DNA of 64,000 nt from NCBI GenBank assembly GCA_944321525.1, contig CALULQ010000006.1, positions 1-64,000 of the forward strand, written 5' to 3'. A program made the translations under genes and the position numbers. The stretch comes from an uncultured Paraprevotella sp. GTDB taxonomy: Bacteria; Bacteroidota; Bacteroidia; Bacteroidales; Bacteroidaceae. The notes under the pieces are model-generated. The model was not told the origin of the DNA, did not search any database, and saw only the letters and a list, made by a program, of their open reading frames with translations. Shown here piece by piece: positions 51,555-59,230 of the stretch. Numbering within the stretch: the first letter of the stretch is position 1; each line of letters begins with the position of its first letter.

Positions 51555-51626
51555 TGCAGAGTGCGCCAGCGTACTCTGCGGCAAGTACTCGAGTACTCTC
51601 CGCAGAGTACAATCCGCCCTCCCGCA
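51555..51626 (+). repeat. Intergenic palindromic element, copy 7 (two-arm form)
   Basis: Core 51571-51610, CTCGAG centre. GCCAGC on the left, AATCC on the right with a changed CCCGCA end. It lies between FAS1-1 and FAS1-2. The remaining DNA from 51627 to 51932 shows no gene. Confidence 0.9.
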
Positions 51627-51932
51627 AGGCGTCGTTTCGACTGCCGCGACGGAACGGCTTCAGACGGGCACGAACATCCATGGTCGTGAGACGTGTTCCC
51701 CGCCCCTTCCGGCCGCCCCGCGGCAACGCCCTCCTTTGTCCTTCCACGCCCGGCGGAGGAGCTTCCACGCCGGACGTCTTTTCCTTCCGTGAAAACCACT
51801 TTTAACACCATGCGGCATCAGGCATTTCGTGTAGACAATACACTTTATTCATACTCCTCGATTCGGAAAAGAATCTGTCTTTATGCGGCATTTCGTTCAT
51901 ATTCTACAACTGATGGATGATATAGTCCTATT

Positions 51933-51959
51933 CTTGGAGATATAATCTTCCTAACTTTG
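51933..51959 (+). promoter_or_regulatory. FAS1-2 promoter region with conserved motif
   Basis: CTTGGAGATATAATC (51933-51947) is followed by TAACTTTG (51952-51959). The first motif is shared, with one change, upstream of FAS1-3. Confidence 0.6.
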
Positions 51960-52018
51960 CACCCAGTAATACTACAAATTGGCTTAATGATATCTAAATG
52001 ACTTTAAACAGTACTATA

Positions 52019-54184
52019 ATGAGAAAACTAACCCAAACCCTGCTCGCCATTTGCGCGGGCTTGCTGTTCGGCGCGCAAGCAACCCTGCTGACGGGTTGCA
52101 ACGACGACCTGGCCGCCGACAGCTACTACACCTTCACGGGCGAAATGATGAGCGACTATCTGGACCGCCCCGACTTCAGCCTCTTCAAACGCATCGTGGA
52201 ACGCTCGGGCGAAATGAGCTTCCTGGCCACGCGCGGCTCGCGCACCCTCTTCCCCGCCACCAACGAGGGCGTGGAAGCCTTCCTGAAAGAGTTCGGCTAT
52301 GCTTCCGTGGAAGACATTCCCGAATCCTACTGCGACACGCTGGTGAAGGCCGCCCTTGTGGAACGCGTGCTCTACACCTTCAACCTCATGACCACCCATC
52401 AGGAGAGCAACCAGCTCGACCTGCCGCTCATCATCGTGAGCGAAGGCGACTCGCTGGACGAGAACGGCATGGCGCTGAGCATCATCAACCGCCGCGCCGC
52501 CATCATCAACGAGCTGAAAAACGACTCGGTGGAGAACGGAGTGGTGCACCCCGTGAACCGCGTGCTCGTGCCCAACACCAGTCTCGGCGCCAGCCTGCTG
52601 GAGGACAACCACGAGGAATTCAGCATCTACTACGAGGCCCTGCGCCGCACGGGACTCCTCGACTCGCTCTCGCGCTACCGCGACGACGACTACGAGGTGT
52701 GGAAAAACAACTATGAGCCCTATTCGCAAAGCATGCAGATAGGCAACGAGATGTACATGGGCAAGCGTCCCGACCACCGCTACACGGGCTTCACCCTCTT
52801 CATCGTGCCCGACAAGGTGCTCTACGAGAAGTATAGCAACCGCTTCAACGAAGGCATGACCATGGACGAGAAAATCGACGCCCTCTACGAACTGGCCGAG
52901 GAACGCTATGACGACGTCACGTCGGCCGCCATCTTCGGGTTGGACAAGACCGACCCCGCGACGGGACTGACCTACAAGCAGGCATACTGGAACAAGGAGT
53001 CGCTCACGAGCCGCCACAACCCGCTTAACATGTTCCTCTCCTACCACATCCTCGACCGCCTGTTCACCAGCACCGCCAAGCTCATCAACTGCTGGCAAAT
53101 CAACACCCAGCTGGCCGACCCGACGGAATGGATCAACACCATGCTCGACTACACCACCATCAAGTTGGAGCGTGTCTACACCACCGTCGACCCGGAAGTC
53201 CCCACCTCGGGCAAGTACTACATCAACCACAGCGAGGCCAACGCCTACACCAACTATGAACGCATTCCTGGCTCGCACCTGAGCGTGCCCGACGCCGAGA
53301 ACTTCTCGCTCAACGTGGCCTACTACTACGTGGACGACGTGCTGGCCTACGACGAGACCATGCGCACGAAAGTGATGAACACCCGCATGCGCATCGACTT
53401 CCTGACCCTCTGCCCCGAATTCACCACCAACAACATCCGCCTCTGCGGCAACCCCACGCAGGGCTACAACAGCGGTGACAACAGCGAAGAGGGCACCGAA
53501 GGCGGAGGCCACAACTGGTACATCCCGAAAGGCTACCTGAAGAACGTGGAATTCAGCGAAAACACCATCTTCTTCATCGAACGCCCCATCATCGCGTGGA
53601 GCAACATGGGCGGCGACGTGCTCGGCGTGCTCGGCACGAGCTACGACATCACCTTCCGCCTGCCGAGCGTGCCTCCCGGCACCTATGAGCTGCGGCTGGG
53701 CTACACCGCGCTGGCAGCCCGCGGCATCGGGCAGGTATACGTGGACAACGTGCCGCAGGGCCTCCCCATGGACATGCGCATCTTAGGCAACGACGCACGC
53801 ATCGGCGGCCTCTACAACGGGTGGTCCGGCTGGCGCAACAAGGACGAGAACGCATCGGGCATCTACACCACCGAGGAGCTGGAAGAGAACGAGCGCATCA
53901 TGAACAACAACGGCTACTACAGCGCACCCAAGAGCGTGTTCTTCAACAACGACGGAACCGACGCCCCGCGCTACAGCCCCAGCAACTGTACGATGTACTA
54001 CAACAGCTGCAACCTGCTGCGCCGCAAAATCTGCAATGTGGAAGTGGAACCCAACCGGTATCACACCATCCGCATGCGCTCCGTGCTCACCAGCAGCACC
54101 GTCAGCGACTTCACGCTCGACTACATGGAACTGGTGCCCATCGACATCTGCGGCGCCGGCGGACTGGGCGAGGACATGAACTGA
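52019..54184 (+). CDS. Fasciclin (FAS1)-domain lipoprotein 2
   Basis: A 721-residue paralogue. Lipobox LLTGCNDD is followed by a run of about 75 residues nearly identical to FAS1-3 (DYLDRPDFSLFKRIVERSGE, SFLATRGSRT, GVEAFLKEFGYASVEDIP). Both FAS1 domains and the C-terminal sandwich (LPSVPPGTYELRLGY) are present; the end is ICGAGGLGEDMN. The ATG at 52019 starts the signal and equals the FAS1-3 length; an in-frame ATG at 51998 adds seven polar residues and is less likely. It has its own promoter and terminator. Confidence 0.88.
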   Translation: MRKLTQTLLAICAGLLFGAQATLLTGCNDDLAADSYYTFTGEMMSDYLDRPDFSLFKRIVERSGEMSFLATRGSRTLFPATNEGVEAFLKEFGYASVEDIPESYCDTLVKAALVERVLYTFNLMTTHQESNQLDLPLIIVSEGDSLDENGMALSIINRRAAIINELKNDSVENGVVHPVNRVLVPNTSLGASLLEDNHEEFSIYYEALRRTGLLDSLSRYRDDDYEVWKNNYEPYSQSMQIGNEMYMGKRPDHRYTGFTLFIVPDKVLYEKYSNRFNEGMTMDEKIDALYELAEERYDDVTSAAIFGLDKTDPATGLTYKQAYWNKESLTSRHNPLNMFLSYHILDRLFTSTAKLINCWQINTQLADPTEWINTMLDYTTIKLERVYTTVDPEVPTSGKYYINHSEANAYTNYERIPGSHLSVPDAENFSLNVAYYYVDDVLAYDETMRTKVMNTRMRIDFLTLCPEFTTNNIRLCGNPTQGYNSGDNSEEGTEGGGHNWYIPKGYLKNVEFSENTIFFIERPIIAWSNMGGDVLGVLGTSYDITFRLPSVPPGTYELRLGYTALAARGIGQVYVDNVPQGLPMDMRILGNDARIGGLYNGWSGWRNKDENASGIYTTEELEENERIMNNNGYYSAPKSVFFNNDGTDAPRYSPSNCTMYYNSCNLLRRKICNVEVEPNRYHTIRMRSVLTSSTVSDFTLDYMELVPIDICGAGGLGEDMN

Positions 54185-54252
54185 CGCCCGCCCCGCAGAC
54201 CGTCGGCACGCAGTACAGACACGGCAAATCTTAAAAAGTTCTTTTTCGTTTG

Positions 54253-54304
54253 CGCCCGGCAGGCAGGCTTTTCCCACACGGAGGCCACCTGCCGGGCGTT
54301 TTTT
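54253..54304 (+). terminator. Terminator after FAS1-2
   Basis: CGCCCGGCAGG (54253-54263) pairs perfectly with CCTGCCGGGCG (54288-54298); six T follow (54299-54304). Confidence 0.93.
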
Positions 54305-54378
54305 GCAGACCTGTCCCGTTGTCCGCCTCCCTCCACGGGCGCGCCTCCCTACGCCCTTTTGCCTATATATTGCAACTT

Positions 54379-54425
54379 CTTGGCGATATAATCCTATATT
54401 AAATATTGTTTTTCCCATACCTTTG
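54379..54425 (+). promoter_or_regulatory. FAS1-3 promoter region with conserved motif
   Basis: CTTGGCGATATAATC (54379-54393) shares 14 of 15 bases with the FAS1-2 motif; the -7 box TACCTTTG is at 54418-54425, farther away than in FAS1-2. Confidence 0.6.
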
Positions 54426-54484
54426 CAGCATAAAATATCATAGCACAAGCTAAACGACTTTAAAAGAACTTAAAACTTCACTGT

Positions 54485-56650
54485 ATGAAAAAACTAACTA
54501 AATCTTTGCTGGTGGCGGGCGCGGGCTTGTTGCTCGGCGCGCAAGCGACACTGCTGACGGGGTGCAACGACGACCTGGCCGCCGACAGCTACTACACCTT
54601 CACGGGCGAAATGATGAGCGACTACCTGGACCGCCCCGACTTCAGCCTTTTCAAACGCATCGTGGAACGCTCGGGCGAAATGAGCTTCCTGGCCACGCGC
54701 GGATCGCGCACCTTCTTCCCCGCCACCAACGAGGGCGTGGAAGCCTTCCTGAAGGAATTCGGCTATGCTTCCGTGGAAGACATCCCCGCTGAGTATTGCG
54801 ACACACTGGTGAAGGCCGCACTCATTGAGCGCATCCTCTACACCTACGACCTCGCCGAAACACATCAGGAAAGCAACCAGCTCGAACTGCCGCTCATCAT
54901 CATGACCGACGGCGACTCGCTGGATGCCAACCAGATGGTGCTGAGCATCATCAACCGCCGCGCCGCCATCATCAACGAAATGAAGAACGACTCGGTGGAA
55001 AACGGCGTGGTGCACCCCGTGGACCGCGTGCTCGTGCCCAACACCAGCCTCGGCTCCAGCTTGCTGGAAGACAACCACGACGAATTCAGCATCTACTTCG
55101 AGGCCCTGCGCCGCACGGCACTGCTCGACTCGCTCTCGCGCTACCGCGACGACGACTACGAAATCAACAAGGAAAAATATGAGCCGTTCACCCAGAGCAT
55201 GCGCATCGGCAACGAGAACTACGTGGGCAAGCGCCCCGACCACCGCTACAGCGGCTTCACCCTCTTCATCGTGCCCGACAAGGTGCTCTACGAGAAGTAT
55301 AGCGACCGCTTCAACGAGGGCATGACCATGGACGAGAAAATCGACGCCCTATATGAGATGGCCGAGGCGAAATACGACGATGCCACGTCGGCCAGCATCT
55401 TCGGACTGGACAAGATTGACCCCGAAACGGGCGAAACCTACAAACAGCGCTACTGGAACAAGGAGTCGCTCACGAGCCGCTACAACCCGCTCAACATGTT
55501 CCTCTCCTACCACATCCTCGACCGCCTGTTCACCAGTACGGCCAAGATGATCAACTGCTGGCAAATCAACACCCAATACCTCGACCCGACGGAATGGGTG
55601 AACACGATGCTCGACTTCTCGTGCATGAAACTGGAACGCGTGTATTCCACCATCGACCCGGCGGCCATATCGGGCGACTACTACCTGAACCACAGCGAAG
55701 CCAGCATCTATAACAACCACACGCGCATCCCCGGCGCACACATCTCCACGCCGGACAACGCCGACAACTTCTCGCTCAACGTGGCCTACTACTACGTGGA
55801 CGACGTGCTGGCCTACGACGAGGAAATGCGCTCGAAAGTGATGAACACCCGGCTGCGCATCGACTTCATGACCCTGTGGCCGGAACTGACCACCAACAAC
55901 ATCCGCCTCTGCGGCAATCCCACACTGGCCTACAACTCGAACGACAACAGCGAATATGGCACCGAAGCCGGCGGTTACAACTACTACCTGCCGCCCGGCT
56001 ATCTGGACAACGTGGAATACAACGAGAACACCATCTTCTTCATCTCGCGCCCCATCGTCTACTGGTCCAACATGGGCGGCGACGTGCTCGGCGTGCTCGG
56101 CACGAGCTACGACGTGACCTTCCGACTGCCCAACGTGCCTCCCGGCACCTATGAACTGCGACTGGGCTATTGCGCGCTGGTGGACCGCGGCATCGGACAG
56201 GTGTATGTCGACAACGTGCCCCAAGGCATCCCCATCGACATGCGCTACAGTGCCAACGACTCGCGCGTGGGCGGACTATACAACAACGGAAAGGGATGGC
56301 GCAACAAAGAGGAGAACTCCGGCGGCATCTACACCTCGGAAGAACTGGAGGAAAACGCGCGCATCATGAAGAACAACGGTTACTACAGCGGACCCAAGAG
56401 CGTGTTCTACGGCAACGACGGACTGGACATACCGCGCTACAGCGCAAGCACCTGCACGATGTACTACAACCAGGACAACCTGATGCGGCGCAAAATCTGC
56501 AACGTGGAAGTGCAGCCGAACACGCACCACACCATCCGCCTGCGCTCCGTGCTGACCAGCAGCACCATGGGCAACTTCACGCTCGACTACATGGAACTGG
56601 TGCCCATCGACATCTGCGGCGCCGGCGGACTGGGCGAAGACCTTTATTAG
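54485..56650 (+). CDS. Fasciclin (FAS1)-domain lipoprotein 3
   Basis: A 721-residue third paralogue, colinear with FAS1-2 over its whole length. Lipobox LLTGCNDD, two FAS1 domains, C-terminal sandwich (LPNVPPGTYELRLGY) and ending ICGAGGLGEDLY. Compared with FAS1-2 the changes cluster in the loops around residues 215-245 and 385-410 and in the Ser/Gly-rich linker (LAYNSNDNSEYGTEAGGY), while the N-terminal domain and central FNEGMTMDEKIDALYE are almost unchanged. No partner gene is nearby. Surface adhesion or glycan binding is the best guess. Confidence 0.88.
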   Translation: MKKLTKSLLVAGAGLLLGAQATLLTGCNDDLAADSYYTFTGEMMSDYLDRPDFSLFKRIVERSGEMSFLATRGSRTFFPATNEGVEAFLKEFGYASVEDIPAEYCDTLVKAALIERILYTYDLAETHQESNQLELPLIIMTDGDSLDANQMVLSIINRRAAIINEMKNDSVENGVVHPVDRVLVPNTSLGSSLLEDNHDEFSIYFEALRRTALLDSLSRYRDDDYEINKEKYEPFTQSMRIGNENYVGKRPDHRYSGFTLFIVPDKVLYEKYSDRFNEGMTMDEKIDALYEMAEAKYDDATSASIFGLDKIDPETGETYKQRYWNKESLTSRYNPLNMFLSYHILDRLFTSTAKMINCWQINTQYLDPTEWVNTMLDFSCMKLERVYSTIDPAAISGDYYLNHSEASIYNNHTRIPGAHISTPDNADNFSLNVAYYYVDDVLAYDEEMRSKVMNTRLRIDFMTLWPELTTNNIRLCGNPTLAYNSNDNSEYGTEAGGYNYYLPPGYLDNVEYNENTIFFISRPIVYWSNMGGDVLGVLGTSYDVTFRLPNVPPGTYELRLGYCALVDRGIGQVYVDNVPQGIPIDMRYSANDSRVGGLYNNGKGWRNKEENSGGIYTSEELEENARIMKNNGYYSGPKSVFYGNDGLDIPRYSASTCTMYYNQDNLMRRKICNVEVQPNTHHTIRLRSVLTSSTMGNFTLDYMELVPIDICGAGGLGEDLY

Positions 56651-56681
56651 AAACCATTCTTACACTACAAACTGCAATAGC

Positions 56682-56736
56682 AAGCTCCCGCGGGAACAGG
56701 CCTGAAAGGCACTCCCCGCGGGAGCTTCTTTTTTTC
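56682..56736 (+). terminator. Terminator after FAS1-3
   Basis: AAGCTCCCGCGGG (56682-56694) pairs perfectly with CCCGCGGGAGCTT (56715-56727); a run of seven or eight T follows. Confidence 0.93.
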
Positions 56737-56895
56737 CTTCCGCCTTCCTTCCGCCGCCCGACTCCGCGAACGGGAACCCGCAACATTGAGAAGGCACGGA
56801 AAGACAAGAAACGCAAAAAAACAAGCCCGCCGCCACGCAGGAAAAAGAAAAAAAGGAGGGGACAGAAAATAATGCCTTTCCGAGGCCGTTTTCGC

Positions 56896-56926
56896 TTGCA
56901 TTTCCTCGGCAAAATATGTAAATTCG
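56896..56926 (+). promoter_or_regulatory. GH25 gene promoter
   Basis: TTG (56896-56898), 20 bases, TAAATTCG (56919-56926), 22 bases before the ATG at 56948. The -7 box has the TTCG variant. Confidence 0.45.
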
Positions 56927-56947
56927 CAGATTAATTGTCCATGAAGC

Positions 56948-57754
56948 ATGAAAAATCTCATTTCGCCTGCCGCAATCATACTTTGCTGCCTGATGGCAGC
57001 CCCCACGCATGCCCGCAAACGGGACAAACACGAAGAGAAACAGGAAGCCGTATTGGCCATGGCCGAACCGGACCTGATGGCCACACCCAGCCTGCCGCAC
57101 GCCATCGTGGCGCCCGTGGAGGAAGCCTACCGCCACCACATCAACAAAAACGAGCACCGATATGGCATCGACGTGTCGCGCTACCAAGGGAAGATTGACT
57201 GGCAAACCGTGAAGACGGACAAGAACGTGGGCTACGTCTACCTGAAAGCCACCGAAGGCGCATCGCTGGTGGACGTCACTTACGAATACAACCTGACTGA
57301 AGCGCGGAAAGCCGGACTGAAAGTGGGATGCTATCACTTCTTCAGCCCCACGGTGGACCCGGAAACCCAATTCGAAAACTTCTCAAGCAACGTGGACCTG
57401 GCGGAACAAGACCTGATTCCCATCATCGACGTGGAAACACGCGGGCGCAGCAGCCTGAAACATTTCTGCGAACGGCTCACCCGATTCCTGGGCATGGTGG
57501 AAGAGCACTACGGCGTGCAACCCATCATCTATACCTCGAGCAACTTCTACAACAAATACCTGGCAGGGAAATACACCGGATACAAATACATGATAGCCCG
57601 CTACAAGGACGAAGTGCCGGAACTGACCGACGACATCAAGTTCGTCATGTGGCAATTCACCGCCAACGGGCGCATCGACGGCATCCACGGCCCGGTGGAC
57701 CGCAGCCGGTTCATGGACGACTACCACTTGGGCGACATCCTCATCCGACGCTGA
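56948..57754 (+). CDS. Glycoside hydrolase family 25 lysozyme-like protein
   Basis: A 268-residue exported muramidase-type protein. A signal peptide (to about residue 22, TMHA-like end MAAPTHA) and a 50-residue linker precede the GH25 barrel: YGIDVSRYQGKIDW with the catalytic Asp, YVYLKATEGASLVD with a Glu, GCYHFFSP, then IPIIDVETRG, and WQFTANGRIDGIHGPVDRSRF at the end. It cleaves peptidoglycan between MurNAc and GlcNAc. The terminal DYHLGDILIRR is ordinary. Convergent with the PAP2 gene 22 bases away. Confidence 0.93.
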   Translation: MKNLISPAAIILCCLMAAPTHARKRDKHEEKQEAVLAMAEPDLMATPSLPHAIVAPVEEAYRHHINKNEHRYGIDVSRYQGKIDWQTVKTDKNVGYVYLKATEGASLVDVTYEYNLTEARKAGLKVGCYHFFSPTVDPETQFENFSSNVDLAEQDLIPIIDVETRGRSSLKHFCERLTRFLGMVEEHYGVQPIIYTSSNFYNKYLAGKYTGYKYMIARYKDEVPELTDDIKFVMWQFTANGRIDGIHGPVDRSRFMDDYHLGDILIRR

Positions 57755-57776
57755 ACAACAGCCACCGGCCGCACGC

Positions 57777-58469
57777 TCAGGGCATAGCTACCGCACGCAC
57801 AGCCAATACGACGTAGGTGAGATAGAGCACCGTCTGGAAAACATCCAAATCGGCCACGGCATAGCCGGAAGAAGTGTACTGCGACGTGATGAAATTCTTG
57901 TCGGGCGACAGTTTGCGCAAGAAATAGGCGCAACAGGCATAAGTGAACAGCCCGACAAGCACGCCCCACAGCATCCCGCACAATATGTCGCCGGGATAGT
58001 GCACTCCCAAATAGATGCGGGAATAGGAACAAAGCGCCGCCCAAAGGAACATGGAGAAAGACATCCACTTGTGGCGCAACAACAAACTGACGAAAACGCT
58101 CACGGCAAACGTATTGGCCGCATGGCTGGAGATGAAGCCGTAGCGCCCGCCGCGGTAACCCTCCACCACGTCGACCATGTACATCAGCATGGGGTCCTGC
58201 GCCGGACGGAAACGGGCGAAATAGGGCTTGCAGAAGGAGGAAGAGAACTGGTCGGCCAAAAGGATGGACAGGGCCAGGAAGAGCACAATGAGCCCCACCT
58301 CGCGCATGGAGTTGTTCTTGATGAGCACGTAAAGCAGCAACGCGCCCGCAGGCAACCATGCCACAGTGCTGGTGATGCCCCACATCAGATGGTCCCAAAA
58401 CAAAGAATCGCTGCCGTTGAGCAACAACAGCAAGCGCTGATCCAGTTCAATCCAGTCTTCCAATCCCAT
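57777..58469 (-). CDS. PAP2-family membrane phosphatase
   Basis: A 230-residue inner-membrane protein with six hydrophobic segments. The PAP2 active site is split as usual: KPYFARFRP, then YGFISSHAANTF (SSHA in place of PSGH, the catalytic His retained), then SRIYLGVHYPGDILCG. It removes phosphate from lipids such as undecaprenyl diphosphate or phosphatidylglycerophosphate. It is the last gene of the Bat operon, one base after batE, though its membership may be only positional. Confidence 0.9.
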   Translation of the reverse strand: MGLEDWIELDQRLLLLLNGSDSLFWDHLMWGITSTVAWLPAGALLLYVLIKNNSMREVGLIVLFLALSILLADQFSSSFCKPYFARFRPAQDPMLMYMVDVVEGYRGGRYGFISSHAANTFAVSVFVSLLLRHKWMSFSMFLWAALCSYSRIYLGVHYPGDILCGMLWGVLVGLFTYACCAYFLRKLSPDKNFITSQYTSSGYAVADLDVFQTVLYLTYVVLAVRAVAMP

Positions 58470-58470
58470 A

Positions 58471-59223
58471 TCAAATCACCTCCATGTCTTTTGCCGGCAT
58501 CCATCCCACCTTGCCGTCGGCCAGGCGGATTTCCTTCCAATCTTTCATCGTGTCGTCTATGATCTCCACACGAGTGCCTTCGTGCAACACGAACAAGTCG
58601 GTGCCCGACTCGTTGGGCGTGCTCTTCACCACCACCGAACCGGCCATGACCACGGCCCCCGTCCGCTCGTTCAGCTCCTTGTGCTGCGTCCAAGCAAAGA
58701 CATTGGCCAGCACCGCCACGGCCAGCATGGCCAAGGCGCCGAAAAAGCCCGCCTTCTTCCAAGCGACCTTGTTGCCCAGAAAGTAAAGCAAGACCAAGAG
58801 GCAGGCCAGAACAAAGGCAACCACGCCGATGCGTGCCCAACCGTCCATGCCCGTCATGTCGACCAGATTCTTGTACCACGTGATGAAGAACATCTCGCTC
58901 TGGGGCGTAATCTTGTCCACCGTCTTCGAGCGAGCCAATTCCAAGTTGAAACGGATATCGGAGTTTCCCGGCGCCAGCAATGCCGCACGCTCATAATTCA
59001 ACACGGCCGGTGCGATGCGGTCGGTCTTGTAGTAACAGTTCCCCAAGTTGTAATACACGTCGGCATGCTCCCCTTTCTCCAGCAACGCCTCGTAGATGGG
59101 GATGGCCTGCTCGTATTTCTCGGCAGCGTAGGCACTGTCGGCCTCCGCCTTGGTCTGCGCGTGGAGGGCCGACATGCCCAACAGCGCGCAAACCGTCAGT
59201 ATCGTTTTTCTCATCGCTTTCAT
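58471..59223 (-). CDS. batE: BatE: TPR and SH3-like protein
   Basis: A 250-residue exported protein. The signal peptide (to HAQ) is followed by tetratricopeptide repeats (AEKYEQAIPIYEALLEKGEHADVYYNLGNCYYKTDRIAPAVLNYERAALL), a membrane helix pair in the middle (WARIGVVAFVLACLLVLLYFLG) and a C-terminal bacterial SH3-like part (VVVKSTPNESGTDLFVLHEGTRVEIIDD). This is the BatE layout of the Bacteroides aerotolerance cluster. Start at 59223 or the Met three codons later (59214). Confidence 0.85.
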   Translation of the reverse strand: MKAMRKTILTVCALLGMSALHAQTKAEADSAYAAEKYEQAIPIYEALLEKGEHADVYYNLGNCYYKTDRIAPAVLNYERAALLAPGNSDIRFNLELARSKTVDKITPQSEMFFITWYKNLVDMTGMDGWARIGVVAFVLACLLVLLYFLGNKVAWKKAGFFGALAMLAVAVLANVFAWTQHKELNERTGAVVMAGSVVVKSTPNESGTDLFVLHEGTRVEIIDDTMKDWKEIRLADGKVGWMPAKDMEVI

Positions 59224-59230
59224 CCTTGGC

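Noticed and set aside
3709..51626. CRISPR array
   Set aside because: The repeats are single, kilobases apart and palindromic over their whole length; no spacer array and no cas genes are present.
3718..51640. Recurring short peptides like LCGKYSSTLRKV in frames near the repeat copies
   Set aside because: They are translations of the palindromic element itself in several frames, not a conserved peptide family.
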